From Saccharothrix tamanrassetensis (GTDB lineage: Bacteria; Actinomycetota; Actinomycetes; Mycobacteriales; Pseudonocardiaceae), in the NCBI RefSeq assembly GCF_014203665.1, contig NZ_JACHJN010000001.1:186001-250000 (forward strand): 64,000 nt of DNA. Reading direction: 5' to 3'. Shown piece by piece: positions 1 through 9,362 of this stretch. The position numbers and the translations under genes are program-made. Below the pieces are notes generated by a model. That model was not told the origin of the DNA. It worked only from the letters and a program-made list of their open reading frames with translations, and made no database searches. Position 1 is the first letter of the stretch. Every line of letters starts with the position of its first letter.

Positions 1-238
1 TGCCGCCGTCCATCTCGATCTCGGTGATCTTCTCCGCGAGCTCGACGGGGACCTCGAGCGCCTCGAAGTAGGCCAGCGCCTCGGGCACCGCCTCGACGCT
101 CCCGCCGTCGTAGGTGAAGCCCTGCTCGGCGGCGTACTCGCGCAGGTCGAACCTCGGCAGGAGGTCCTGGTTGTACATCAGCTCCTGGACGACGGCGAGC
201 TTGAAGTTGGTGTCGGCGAACGGAATCGGCTGGCTCAT
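1..238 (-). CDS. DUF6892-like hypothetical protein (C-terminus beyond window)
   Basis: The first 79 residues are visible, from an ATG at 238. They begin MSQPIPFADTNFKLAVVQEL and continue with MYNQDLLPRFDL, and later LAEKITEIEMDGG. The pattern (Phe-Lys-Leu-Ala-Val-x-Gln-Glu-Leu-Met-Tyr-Asn, then a Pro-Glu-x-Leu-x-Tyr-Phe segment and a Met-Asp-Gly-Gly stretch) matches what I remember of DUF6892, a family of unknown function. There is no signal peptide, so it is presumably cytoplasmic. The gene runs off the left edge, so length and C-terminal domains are unknown. The family name is from memory of the motif, not a search. Confidence 0.6.
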   Translation of the reverse strand, partial: MSQPIPFADTNFKLAVVQELMYNQDLLPRFDLREYAAEQGFTYDGGSVEAVPEALAYFEALEVPVELAEKITEIEMDGG

Positions 239-393
239 GTCCGAACCATATAGGCGGTGATGACACCGCCATCCGGGGAGTCGTCTCGTTCTCGACCCAC
301 CCGGCGGTCGAGGGGTGACGGTGACGGAAATGGCTCGTTGCACAACTGGTCGCCGGCGGCAGCGCAGACCGGTCGGACACAGCAGCCGGTGCG

Positions 394-1371
394 TCAGCGT
401 TCGACCGGCGGGTTGGCACGCGGGCGGAGGCGGCCCATCGGCAGTGGCGGGGCCGGCAGGCGTCCGCCGTGGTAGCCCTCCACCGCTCCGAAGCGGTCGG
501 ACTCCGCCTGCCACTCGTCGCGGAACCGGGCGATCTCGTCGTGGTCCCGGCCGACGAAGTTCCACCACATGACGATCTCCTCGCCGAACGGCTCGCCGCC
601 GAGGAGCATCACGCGGGCCGGGGTGCTGCCCGGGTTCGCCACGTGCAGGGTGCCGGGGCCGGGGCCGACGTAGCCGAGTGCGGCGCGCGCCAAGCCGGTG
701 CCGGCGAGCTCCACCCGGCCCTGGTCGACCAGGACGCCGTGTTCGAACGACGGGTCGACGTCGAGGGCCAGTCGTGCGCCCGGGTCCAGCACGAGTTCAG
801 CGCCCAGCAGCGGCGTGAAGGTCGGCACCGGGGACGTGTCGCCGGCGAGGGTGCCGAGGAAGACGCGGGCCCTCGCACCTTCCAGGGCGATCGGTGCCGG
901 CACGTGGTGCCGGAAGTCGCGCGCGGTGTCGCGGTGGGCGTCGGGGAGGGCGATCCACAGCTGCACGCCGTGCAGGACGGTGGTTTCCGAGCGGGAGACT
1001 TCGGAGTGGCAGATGCCGTGGCCGCCGGTCATCAGGTTCAGCTCGCCCGGTCGCACGACCGCGTGCACGCCGAGGCTGTCGCGGTGTTCGATCTCGCCGC
1101 TGAACAGCCAGCTCGCGGTCTGGAGGCCGGTGTGGGGGTGCGGTGCGACGTCCATGCCACCGCTCGCCGACACGTCGTCGGGACCGTAATGGTCGGCGAA
1201 GCACCAGGCGCCGATCATCGACCTGGCCCGCTGCGGCAGGGTGCGCCGCACGGTCATCGCGCGGGGCCCGCCGAGCGGCACCTTGCGCGGCTCCAGGACC
1301 TCGACCTCGGACTCCCGGCCCGACGTGGCGACGCACACCACTTCCGTGGGGTTGCTCTCGGCGTTGCTCAT
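394..1371 (-). CDS. Pirin family protein
   Basis: A 325-residue bicupin. The N-terminal cupin has the typical pirin run: a DHYGPDD segment, then HPHTGLQTASWLFSGEIEH and the metal-site stretch GGHGICHSE near residues 120-130. His-Pro-His and the later His/Glu supply the expected Fe ligands. Pirins are cytoplasmic or nuclear bicupins; some act as quercetinases or redox-sensing co-regulators, and most bacterial members have no known substrate. The ATG start has a GAGG-like site about nine bases upstream. Neighbours suggest no pathway; the gene stands alone, with a 144-bp gap to the protease gene downstream. The family call is firm, the role is unknown. Confidence 0.93.
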   Translation of the reverse strand: MSNAESNPTEVVCVATSGRESEVEVLEPRKVPLGGPRAMTVRRTLPQRARSMIGAWCFADHYGPDDVSASGGMDVAPHPHTGLQTASWLFSGEIEHRDSLGVHAVVRPGELNLMTGGHGICHSEVSRSETTVLHGVQLWIALPDAHRDTARDFRHHVPAPIALEGARARVFLGTLAGDTSPVPTFTPLLGAELVLDPGARLALDVDPSFEHGVLVDQGRVELAGTGLARAALGYVGPGPGTLHVANPGSTPARVMLLGGEPFGEEIVMWWNFVGRDHDEIARFRDEWQAESDRFGAVEGYHGGRLPAPPLPMGRLRPRANPPVER

Positions 1372-1515
1372 CGGGCGGGCCTCGATCGAGTCGTCACCGG
1401 ACCATCGTAGGGGCTGCGATCGGGGGGACGCGCCGATGGCGCTTCCCCCCGATCCGGGGTCGTGCGGGGAACTCGACGTGTTCGGTCGGCGGGCTCGTCC
1501 TGGCGCGTCGGGAGG

Positions 1516-2673
1516 TCAGCCGAGCCCCCGCACCACGGTCCCCTCCGCCCGCAACCGCCGCAACGCCTCGGCGGGCGCCACCTCGCCGGGTACGGTCCGC
1601 GCCGCGATGGCCCCGCTCACCGTCGCGGTGGCGAACGAGGTGCCCTTCCACGTCGCGTAGCCGTCGAACTCCACCACGTCGTTCGACCGCAGCAGCACCT
1701 TCCCCTTCAGGTAGGTGCTCACGACGCGGTCACCGACTGCGGCACACCCCACCCAGGGCAGGTCGGGGCTGTAGGGGGCGGGGTTCCCGTCGGCCGTGGT
1801 CGCACCGACCGCGACCACCCCCGGCAGCGCGGCAGGCCACGTCGGCGAGGTGCGGGTGATCCCGTGCCGGATGCCGGGCACCGCGCCGTGGTTGCCGGCC
1901 GCCGCCACGACCAGCATGTGCGGGCTGAGCCGTTCGATCGCCCGTTGCACGACCATGGGGACGATGCCGTCGTGCGAGCGGGTGCCCATCGCGAAGTTGA
2001 CGATGTCCACACCGTCCTCCAGGAACCGCGCCATCCCGACGACCGTGTCCCACGTCGTCGCGCGGCCGTCGGAGTCCAGCACCTGGCGCACCACCATCGT
2101 GGCCTTCGGGGCCTGGGCGGCGATCAACCCGGCGACGAACGTGGCGTGGCCGTCCTCCCACGGGATGGGGCCAGTCGGGTGGTCCTCCAACACAGCGGCG
2201 CTCTGCGAGGTCTCGAAGTGGCCGTCCAGGTCGGGATGCCGGTACAGCACGGTGTCCAGCACACCGATCCGCACCCCGTCGCCGGCGTCCGGGTCCACTT
2301 CCGGGCGGTCGGGCGCGGCGGCCGGCTCCGGGTCGAAGTCACCGGCCATGGACTGGGTCTGCGGGTACGCGCCGAACTGGTGGCTGAGGTGCCGGTTCTT
2401 GCCCAGCACCGGGTTCCAGCCGCCGCACTGCGCGGCCAACCGCCTGCGCAACTCGAACAGCACCGGGTCGACGTCCATGACGAGCACGGTGCCGGCTTCC
2501 GCCGAGTACCAGAGCTGCAACAGCACCAGGTCGAGCGCCCCCACCTCCGCCTTGCGGGCGTGCTCGACACCGAGCGCGTCGAGCGCGTCCTCCACGATCC
2601 CGACCTCCCGGAGGTCGACGATCAACTCGTCCGCCACGGCCGTCGTCGGCACTTCGGGCAGGTAGAAGGTCAT
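1516..2673 (-). CDS. Intracellular subtilisin-like serine protease (S8)
   Basis: A 385-residue S8 protease. The full triad is visible: Asp140 in RIGVLDT, His176 in DGHATFVAG, Ser346 in KGTSFATATVSG, and the oxyanion Asn261 in AAAGNHG. Residues 1-120 are a family-specific N-terminal region without a signal peptide or membrane segment, so the enzyme should act in the cytoplasm, unlike most actinomycete subtilases. The ATG at 2673 was chosen over longer readings because GAGAGG lies just upstream. It is divergent from the TPR-CHAT gene across about 98 bp, so two predicted intracellular proteases share a promoter region. I infer a linked proteolytic switch; the substrate is unknown. Confidence 0.9.
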   Translation of the reverse strand: MTFYLPEVPTTAVADELIVDLREVGIVEDALDALGVEHARKAEVGALDLVLLQLWYSAEAGTVLVMDVDPVLFELRRRLAAQCGGWNPVLGKNRHLSHQFGAYPQTQSMAGDFDPEPAAAPDRPEVDPDAGDGVRIGVLDTVLYRHPDLDGHFETSQSAAVLEDHPTGPIPWEDGHATFVAGLIAAQAPKATMVVRQVLDSDGRATTWDTVVGMARFLEDGVDIVNFAMGTRSHDGIVPMVVQRAIERLSPHMLVVAAAGNHGAVPGIRHGITRTSPTWPAALPGVVAVGATTADGNPAPYSPDLPWVGCAAVGDRVVSTYLKGKVLLRSNDVVEFDGYATWKGTSFATATVSGAIAARTVPGEVAPAEALRRLRAEGTVVRGLG

Positions 2674-2771
2674 GACGTTCCTCTCGGTCGGGTCTCCGCT
2701 CCAACTCCGATGCCGCAACCCCCCGCTCTGATGCGTTGGCAGGCGGTGCGCGTACCGGGCAGGCTGGGCAC

Positions 2772-5363
2772 ATGCCGCCGCACTCCGCCGTCCACGAGGC
2801 ACGCGAGGCGGTGCGGCTGGCCGACACGGACCCCGGCCGCTCCCTCCCCGCCGCCGAACGCGCCGCCCGCCGCGCCGCGCGGGAAGCCGACCGCGAGGCG
2901 TCCGCGCTGGCCGAGCAGGCCTGGGGGCACGCGCTCCAGCAGTGCGGGCAGGTGGACGAGGCCATCGTCCACCTGCGTCGGTCGGTGCGCCATGGTTCGT
3001 CGGCCGGACTGTCCGATCTCGCCGCCGAAAGCCGTATGAAGCTCGCTTTCGCGTTGGCACAACGAGGTGACACCCGTTCCGCGCTGCGTGAGATCGACGC
3101 CGCGCTGACCGTCCTCACCGGACACGCCGGCGCGAAGGCACGCGCCCAGCGAGCGGTGATCCTCTACCACGTCGGGCGCCTGGACGAGGCCTACGCCGAC
3201 TACCGGACGGCGGCCCACGTCCTGCGCCGCGGCGACGACCGCCTGGCGCTGCAACGCGTGATGATGAACCGGGGCGTCCTGCAGGCCGAGCGCTACGACT
3301 TCGACGCGGCCGAACGCGACCTGGCCGAGGCCGACGCGCTGGCCCGCGCACTGGGCCGCGACCTCGTGGTCGGGATCATCGCGGAGAACCTGGGTTTCGT
3401 GGCGGGTCTGCGCGGCGACGTCCCGACCGCCCTGGAACGCCTGGAACGGGCGGAGGACATCATCGGCCGCCACGGCGGCCAGACCGCGCCGGTGCTCCAG
3501 GACCGGGCGGAGCTGCTGTTGTCGGTCGGTCTGGTGTCCGAGGCGCGGCACACCGCCGAGCGGGCCGCCGAGGCGTTCCGCCGGGAGAACCGCAAGCTCA
3601 GGGTGCCGGAGATGCTCCTGCTGCTGGCGCAGGCGGCGCTGGTGGAACGCGACTGGGCGACGGCGGCCGAACACGGCGGCGGTGCGCTGCGCGCGTTCAC
3701 CCGGCAGGGACGGCCGCAGTGGGCCGCGCTCGCGCGGTCCGCCGTGCTGCGCGCCGAACTCGGTGCGGGCGCGCGGGTCACCGTGCGCCGGGCCGAGACG
3801 ATGGTGGCGACGCTGGCAGCGGGTCGTCCGCTGGCCGCCGTGCAGGCCCGCCTGGACGCCGCGCGGCTGGCGGACCTGCGCGGACGTCGCGCCGTCGCGA
3901 CGACTCACCTCACCGAGGCCGCGCGGGCGCGCCGCAGGGGGCCGGCCGCCCTGCGCGCCCGCGGCTGGTACGCCGAAGCCCTGCTCCGCGAACGGGCCGG
4001 CAACCCGCGCGGCGCGTCCCACGCGGCCCGGACCGGCCTGCGCGTGCTGGACGAGCACCACGCCGCCCTGGGCGCGAGCGACCTCCGCGCCCACTCCGCG
4101 ACCCACCGCGCCGACCTGGCCGACCTGGGCTTGCGGGTGGCCCTGGCGGGAGGACGGCCGGCCGCCGTGTTCGAGTGGGCGGAACGCGGCCGCGCGAGCC
4201 GCTTCCTGCACCGCCCCGTGCGGCCACCCGACGACCCCGAACTGGCGGAGCTGCTCCCCCGCCTGCGCGCGGTCACCGCGGAACTCGAACGAACCCCGGG
4301 CGGCACCCGCCTGGCGAGTCGACAGGTCGACCTGGAACGCCGGATCCGCGACCGGAGCCGCCTGCTGCGCGCGGACCCGACCTCACCCACCCGCCAGGCG
4401 TCACCCCGTGACCTCGCGGAAGTCCTGGGCGACCGCGCACTCGTCGAGTACCTCCAGGTCGGCGACTCCCTGCTGGCGCTGTCGCTGGTGGACGGCCGGC
4501 TGCGCCTGCACACCCTCGGCCCGGCCTCCGAGGTGGCCGACCTGCTCGACCGGGTGCCGTTCGCGCTGCGCCGCCTCACCCGGCCCGGCAACGCCAAGCC
4601 CGCCGAAACCCTGCTGCGCGGCACGGCGAGCCGACTCGACCGACTGCTGCTGGCCCCGACCGACGTGGGCGACCGCCCGCTGGTGGTCGTGCCGACGGGG
4701 GTCCTGCACAGCCTGCCGTGGTCGATCCTGCCGTCCTGCGCGGGCCGACCGGTCGCGGTGTCGCCGTCCGCCGCCCTGTGGCACGAGGCCGCGACCCGTC
4801 CCCCGCTCGGCGGCGACGTCCTGGTGGCCGGCGGACCGGGCCTGCCCGGCGCCCGGGAGGAGGCGACGGCCGTCGCGTCGATCCACGGCACCACCGCGCT
4901 GCTGGACGAAGCCGCGACCGTCGACGCGGTGCTGACCGCCCTCGCCACCGCAGGCACCGCGCACCTCGCGGCGCACGGCGTGCTGGCGGCGGACAACCCG
5001 TTGTTCTCGGCGCTGCGACTGCACGACGGTCGGCTCATCGTGCACGACGTCCAGCGGTTGAAGCGGGTTCCGGACACCGTCCTGCTGGCGGCGTGCGACG
5101 TGGGGCGGTCCGTCGTGTGCTCGGGTGACGAACTGCTCGGCCTCAGCGCGACCTTCATCGAACGCGGAGCAGCCCGCGTCATCGCCTCGGTGGTCCCCAT
5201 CCCCGACACGGAGACGAGACCGCTGATGACCGCCGTCCACCGCCGACTGGCGTCCGGCGAGCCCCCGGCCGAGGCCTTGGCCGCCGCGCAGCGGGAGGTG
5301 TCCACCACCGACCCGGCCGCGTTCGCCGCCGCAGCGGGGTTCGTGTGCATCGGCGCGGGCTGA
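2772..5363 (+). CDS. TPR-CHAT caspase-like protease
   Basis: An 863-residue protein. Roughly residues 1-500 are helical tetratricopeptide-type repeats rich in Ala, Leu and Arg. The C-terminal 300 residues are a CHAT (caspase HetF associated with TPRs) domain. The catalytic dyad is intact: His735 in HLAAHG and Cys775 in LAACDVG, followed by the conserved SGDELLGL and ERGAARVIAS segments. CHAT proteases are cytoplasmic cysteine peptidases often activated through their repeats in conflict or regulated-death systems. Longer reading from a TTG at 2736 is possible, but the ATG at 2772 fits better. It is divergent from the S8 protease gene and ends 7 bp from the convergent trypsin-like gene. Confidence 0.9.
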   Translation: MPPHSAVHEAREAVRLADTDPGRSLPAAERAARRAAREADREASALAEQAWGHALQQCGQVDEAIVHLRRSVRHGSSAGLSDLAAESRMKLAFALAQRGDTRSALREIDAALTVLTGHAGAKARAQRAVILYHVGRLDEAYADYRTAAHVLRRGDDRLALQRVMMNRGVLQAERYDFDAAERDLAEADALARALGRDLVVGIIAENLGFVAGLRGDVPTALERLERAEDIIGRHGGQTAPVLQDRAELLLSVGLVSEARHTAERAAEAFRRENRKLRVPEMLLLLAQAALVERDWATAAEHGGGALRAFTRQGRPQWAALARSAVLRAELGAGARVTVRRAETMVATLAAGRPLAAVQARLDAARLADLRGRRAVATTHLTEAARARRRGPAALRARGWYAEALLRERAGNPRGASHAARTGLRVLDEHHAALGASDLRAHSATHRADLADLGLRVALAGGRPAAVFEWAERGRASRFLHRPVRPPDDPELAELLPRLRAVTAELERTPGGTRLASRQVDLERRIRDRSRLLRADPTSPTRQASPRDLAEVLGDRALVEYLQVGDSLLALSLVDGRLRLHTLGPASEVADLLDRVPFALRRLTRPGNAKPAETLLRGTASRLDRLLLAPTDVGDRPLVVVPTGVLHSLPWSILPSCAGRPVAVSPSAALWHEAATRPPLGGDVLVAGGPGLPGAREEATAVASIHGTTALLDEAATVDAVLTALATAGTAHLAAHGVLAADNPLFSALRLHDGRLIVHDVQRLKRVPDTVLLAACDVGRSVVCSGDELLGLSATFIERGAARVIASVVPIPDTETRPLMTAVHRRLASGEPPAEALAAAQREVSTTDPAAFAAAAGFVCIGAG

Positions 5364-5370
5364 CGACCGA

Positions 5371-6171
5371 TCAGGCCGACGAACCGGTGACTTCGTCGAT
5401 CCAGTCCCGGTAGTGGGTCACGTCGGTGAAGATCGAGGGGCCCGCGCCGCACCGGTCGGTGGTGTTCCGGCTGGACAGCCCGACCAGGGTCTCGGACAGC
5501 CGGGCGATCTGCGGGCCGCCGGAATCGCCCCGGCAGTTGCCCGAGTTGCGGTTCGGGCTGTTGGTGCACAGCTCCCCGGCACGCTGACGCCCACCGCAGT
5601 CTTCGGCGTCCAGGACCGAGGTGTTGAGCCATTGCAGGGTGACCGGGAACCCGCAGGTGGCGAGCTCGCCGCGGTCCGGGCAGGTGGAGCCCCAACCGAG
5701 GATCCGCGTCAGCTTCCGGGACTCGGCCGCTTCCTCGTCGGTCGCGATGCGGATCGGCTGCTGCGGAGCAGACCCGACCAGCTGCAACAACGCGATGTCG
5801 TGCCCTTCGGAGACGTCGTGGTACCCGGGGTGGACGACGATCTGGCCGACGTCGACCACGCTTCCACCGATCGTGCGGTCCTGGCTGCCGACCCGCACCT
5901 GCAGTTGCGCGGGCTGGTCGACCTCTACGCAGTGCGCCGCCGTGACCATCCAGTGCGGGCTGATCAGACTGGCGCCACAACTGTGCGATCCGTCGGCGGA
6001 GTACTGCAAAGAACCCATGAACGAATACAGCCGCGCGGACGGTGATCCGTTGGCGATTCTTCGCGCACCACCGGTAACACCCGGTTGCGCCGCCCCACTG
6101 CCGACCACCGTCGAACTCGAAATCGCGATGATCGAGGCGAGAACAGCCACCGACCGTCGGACCTTGCCCAT
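5371..6171 (-). CDS. Secreted trypsin-like serine protease (S1)
   Basis: A 266-residue chymotrypsin-fold protease. A Sec signal peptide (basic MGKVRRS, then a hydrophobic stretch to about residue 28) is followed by a short propeptide and the mature domain. The triad is clear: His80 in TAAHC, Asp125 in GHDIALLQL, Ser217 in GNCRGDSGGP. Cysteine pairs typical of the fold are present. It is exported and probably degrades extracellular protein. The mature start near RIANGS is not the canonical IVGG, so activation may differ from trypsinogen. It is convergent with the CHAT gene; unlike the two intracellular proteases next door it has a signal peptide, and nothing shows that they cooperate. Confidence 0.93.
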   Translation of the reverse strand: MGKVRRSVAVLASIIAISSSTVVGSGAAQPGVTGGARRIANGSPSARLYSFMGSLQYSADGSHSCGASLISPHWMVTAAHCVEVDQPAQLQVRVGSQDRTIGGSVVDVGQIVVHPGYHDVSEGHDIALLQLVGSAPQQPIRIATDEEAAESRKLTRILGWGSTCPDRGELATCGFPVTLQWLNTSVLDAEDCGGRQRAGELCTNSPNRNSGNCRGDSGGPQIARLSETLVGLSSRNTTDRCGAGPSIFTDVTHYRDWIDEVTGSSA

Positions 6172-6309
6172 GTGAGTACCACTTCCCTTTCCATGTTTCC
6201 GATCGTGTGATCAATCCGGGGATCGGCAGGGGAAGGGTAGGGGTGTGAGCGTCGTCCCGCCTCCCGGCGAGCGGTGGTCACTTCGATCGAGTGACGACCC
6301 GGACCGTTC

Positions 6310-8142
6310 TCAGCCGGCCGGTTGCCAGGGCGTGAACGAGCCACCGAGTCCGGTTCGGGTCGCGGTGTGCAGGCCGCCGTCCGGGCCGATGTACAGCGCC
6401 ACCAGCCGATCCTCGCCGTCCACGGCCGCCGCCGGGTAGTCCAGCGGCCGGCCGCCGACCGCCGTCCACGACCCCGTCGTGTCCGTCGTCACGCCGCCAT
6501 CCGCGCCACGACCGACCACGACCGGCTGCCCGAACGCGGACACCGCCGCCAACGCCCCGGGCCCACCCGGACCGGGCCCCCGCACCGGGCCCGACCACGT
6601 GCCACCCGATCGGGTTACGCGGGCGAGCTCGCCGGTGTCCGCCACCGGCACGACGACGGTCGTCCCGGCCGGTCCTCCGACCGCGACCGGCGGACCGCCG
6701 GGTGGCACGGCCGGGAACGAGGGCTGCCAGTCGCCTGCCCAGTGGACGACCGCCTTCGTCGTCCACCCGAAGACCTCCGGTGCCCCGTCGGCACCCGGCA
6801 CGGCGCTCAGCCCGTCCTGCACGTCCGCGCCGCCCAGCCTCGTCCAGGCACCCCACCGACCGTCGCCGTCCTGCTCGACCCGGCTGACCCCGCCCCGGCC
6901 GTCCCGGACGAACACGGCCAGCCGCCCGTCCCGGTACGGGGCCACCGCCGGCGTGCCGACCCGGTTGTCGCCCGGATCGGGGCTGCCCAGACCGGTCCAC
7001 CCCCGGTCGTCGCGGCAGGTGAGTTCCCGGTTGTCCAGCCGCCGCCCGCACACGGTCAGGCCGCCCCGACCCGCACCCACCGCCAGCCCCGCGGCCAACG
7101 GCCCGTCGGGGCGGTCCGGACCGGTGCCCTCCCAACGGTCCCCGGTCTGCCGCCAGCCCACGACCTGCCGACCCTGCACGGCGAACGCGTGCAGCCCCCC
7201 GTCCGGCCCACGACCCACCCACGAGGTGCCGCGGTCCCAGCGGTAGTACATGCGGCGCGGCCAGCGGTCGTAGGCGGTGGGGCCGTTGGCCAGCTTGTCG
7301 TGGCGCTGGTAGACGGCGAAGTGGCCGATCTTGTCGTTCTGCTGCTCCGGGCTCAGGTTCACCGGGGCGGACTCGATGTTGTAGTCGCGGTAGCCGAGCT
7401 GGGTCAGGCTCGGGCGGCCCGGCGACCGGCGGTAGACGCGGGCGGCGGCTTCGGCGAAACGCGCGCTCATCACGTGGTCGGGGTGGTCGTGCCAGGGCTG
7501 CCAGAACGGGTAGTCCGGGTCCGGGTCGCTGTCCTGGGTGCGCAGCACGGTGGGCCGGAACTCGGCCATCAGCCTGGCCAGCACGCGGATCAGGCCGTTG
7601 CCGGTGTACCGGGAAGGGGTGGTGACCTGGCCGCCGGTCGGCAGCAGGGAGTCCACCGCGTACCAGCCGCGCCGGTCCTCCCACAGCCTGCGCAGCGCGC
7701 CCCGCCCGCCGTTCGCCCGCGCGTCGGCGTCCTCCGGCAGGTTGAGGAAGACGAGTGACACCCGTGGCCGCGCCTTCAGCGCGTACCGCTCGGCCGTGCG
7801 GCCGTCGGCCAGGGGCAGCGTCGCGCCCTCCCACTCGTCCGGGACGCCCGCCATGTTCGCGTAGGCCGCGCGGGCTCCGGCCTGGCGTGACGCGGAGTAG
7901 CCGTTCGCGTCCGGCTCCTCGGCTTCGCCGGCGGTCAGGAACACCGTCATCAGCCGATTGCCCGCGCGCACCGCGTCGCGCACGTCGGGGTTCATGAAAA
8001 GCAGATCGTCGTCGTGGTGCGCCACCACCTGAAGGTGTGCGACCTCGTCGATCGCCGCAGGGGGTGCGGTAGGGTCGCCGCAGGCCACGAGCACCGCCGG
8101 CACCATTGCCACGAGCAGTGCGAACGGCCTTGTACGTGTCAT
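6310..8142 (-). CDS. PIG-L family deacetylase lipoprotein with beta-propeller-like C-terminus
   Basis: A 610-residue exported protein. The N-terminus (MTRTRPFALLVAMVPAVLVA then C) is a lipoprotein signal with lipobox LVAC at about residues 18-21. The PIG-L (LmbE-like) zinc deacetylase domain follows: VVAHHDDDLLFMNPDV carries the His-x-Asp-Asp zinc motif, and HPDHVMSARFAE supplies a later His. The C-terminal 300 residues are Gly/Trp/Asp-rich repeats resembling a propeller of PLL type (GWTGLGSPDPG and similar), a likely glycan-binding part. The family removes N-acetyl groups from sugars. The ATG at 8142 was preferred to a longer reading because it begins the signal peptide. It is divergent from the glycosyltransferase operon, so a cell-surface glycan target is reasonable. 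Confidence 0.88.
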   Translation of the reverse strand: MTRTRPFALLVAMVPAVLVACGDPTAPPAAIDEVAHLQVVAHHDDDLLFMNPDVRDAVRAGNRLMTVFLTAGEAEEPDANGYSASRQAGARAAYANMAGVPDEWEGATLPLADGRTAERYALKARPRVSLVFLNLPEDADARANGGRGALRRLWEDRRGWYAVDSLLPTGGQVTTPSRYTGNGLIRVLARLMAEFRPTVLRTQDSDPDPDYPFWQPWHDHPDHVMSARFAEAAARVYRRSPGRPSLTQLGYRDYNIESAPVNLSPEQQNDKIGHFAVYQRHDKLANGPTAYDRWPRRMYYRWDRGTSWVGRGPDGGLHAFAVQGRQVVGWRQTGDRWEGTGPDRPDGPLAAGLAVGAGRGGLTVCGRRLDNRELTCRDDRGWTGLGSPDPGDNRVGTPAVAPYRDGRLAVFVRDGRGGVSRVEQDGDGRWGAWTRLGGADVQDGLSAVPGADGAPEVFGWTTKAVVHWAGDWQPSFPAVPPGGPPVAVGGPAGTTVVVPVADTGELARVTRSGGTWSGPVRGPGPGGPGALAAVSAFGQPVVVGRGADGGVTTDTTGSWTAVGGRPLDYPAAAVDGEDRLVALYIGPDGGLHTATRTGLGGSFTPWQPAG

Positions 8143-8336
8143 AACCCGAGTGCCCCCATCGCATTCCACCCCTGCTGCGGCGGACAGGCTACCGACAGAA
8201 AGGCGACAGCGCGGAACCGGTGACGAGAATGACGCCGAGCAACGGACGAGGGCTGTGCGGCGTCGGTAACAGGGTGGGGTCCGTGTCGACGGTCGGATCG
8301 ACACGGATGGGGTCTTGAGGGGTTTCGAGGGGACTT

Positions 8337-9362
8337 GTGCGCATCTCGGTGGTGGTCCCGTGCTTCAACGAGGAAGCCGGGCTGGAAGATCTCTACGCGG
8401 CGCTGACGCGCACGCTCCCGGCGCTCGGCGAGGACTACGAGGTCCTGCTGGTGGACGACGGCAGCACGGACGGCACGCTCCCGCTGCTGCGCCTGCTCGC
8501 CCAACGCGACCAGCGGTTCAAGTACCTCGCGCTGAGCCGGAACTTCGGCAAGGAAGCCGCCATGCTGGCCGGGCTCGGCCACGCCACCGGTGACCTGGTG
8601 GCCATCATGGACGCCGACCTCCAGCACCCGCCGGAGCTGCTGGAGCGGATGGTCGGCCTCATCGGCGCGGGCTACGACCAGGTGATCGCCCGGCGCTCCC
8701 GGCGCGGTGAGTCGCCGGTGCGCAAGCTCGTCTCGACGCTCTACTACAAGCTGATCAACAAGGTGATCGACGTCGAGCTGCAGAACGGCGTCGGCGACTT
8801 CCGGGTGCTCAGCAAGCGCGCGGTGCAGGCGCTGCTGTCGCTGGGCGAGTACAACCGGTTCTCGAAGGGGCTGTTCTCCTGGATCGGCTTCGACACCGCC
8901 GTCATCGACTACGACAACGTGCTGCGGCAGAACGGCCGCAGCAGCTGGACGTTCCGCAAGCTGTTCAACTACGGCATCGACGGCGTGGTGTCGTTCAACT
9001 CCAAGCCGCTGCGCGTGGCGATCTACCTGGGCGCGCTGGTCACGGCGGTGGCGTTCGGCTATGCGATCTGGGTGCTGGCCCACGCCGTGCGGCACGGCGT
9101 GGACGTGCCCGGCTACGTCACCCTGATGTGCGGTGTCCTCGTGCTGGGCGGCCTGCAACTGCTGTTCCTGGGCGTGATCGGCGAGTACGTCGGCCGCATC
9201 TACTTCGAAACGAAGCGCCGGCCGCACTTCCTGGTCAAGGAGTCGGCGGGCGCCGGGCACACACCGGTCACGCTGCCGCTGGGCCCCGAGGTGGCCGAGC
9301 ACGCGGCCGAGGCCATGGGCAAGGTCGTGATCGGGCCGTTCACGGAGCGGACCACGCGGTGA
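8337..9362 (+). CDS. Family 2 glycosyltransferase, polyprenyl-phosphate type (GtrB-like)
   Basis: A 341-residue membrane glycosyltransferase. The GT-A domain has ISVVVPCFNEE, VDDGSTDGT and the metal-binding MDADLQHPPE; two C-terminal membrane helices lie at about residues 225-290. This arrangement fits enzymes that transfer a sugar from a nucleotide donor to undecaprenyl or decaprenyl phosphate on the inner face of the membrane. The GTG start at 8337 has GAGGGG upstream. It overlaps the GtrA gene by GTGA and heads a three-gene operon with GtrA and a YfhO-like protein. The usual model is GtrB charges the lipid, GtrA flips it, and the third protein transfers the sugar outside. The sugar is not predictable. 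Confidence 0.92.
   Translation: MRISVVVPCFNEEAGLEDLYAALTRTLPALGEDYEVLLVDDGSTDGTLPLLRLLAQRDQRFKYLALSRNFGKEAAMLAGLGHATGDLVAIMDADLQHPPELLERMVGLIGAGYDQVIARRSRRGESPVRKLVSTLYYKLINKVIDVELQNGVGDFRVLSKRAVQALLSLGEYNRFSKGLFSWIGFDTAVIDYDNVLRQNGRSSWTFRKLFNYGIDGVVSFNSKPLRVAIYLGALVTAVAFGYAIWVLAHAVRHGVDVPGYVTLMCGVLVLGGLQLLFLGVIGEYVGRIYFETKRRPHFLVKESAGAGHTPVTLPLGPEVAEHAAEAMGKVVIGPFTERTTR

Noticed and set aside
2670-4211. Long minus-strand open frame inside the TPR-CHAT gene
   Set aside because: Low-complexity Arg/Gly/Gln/Ala translation without motifs, opposite a gene with intact catalytic residues.
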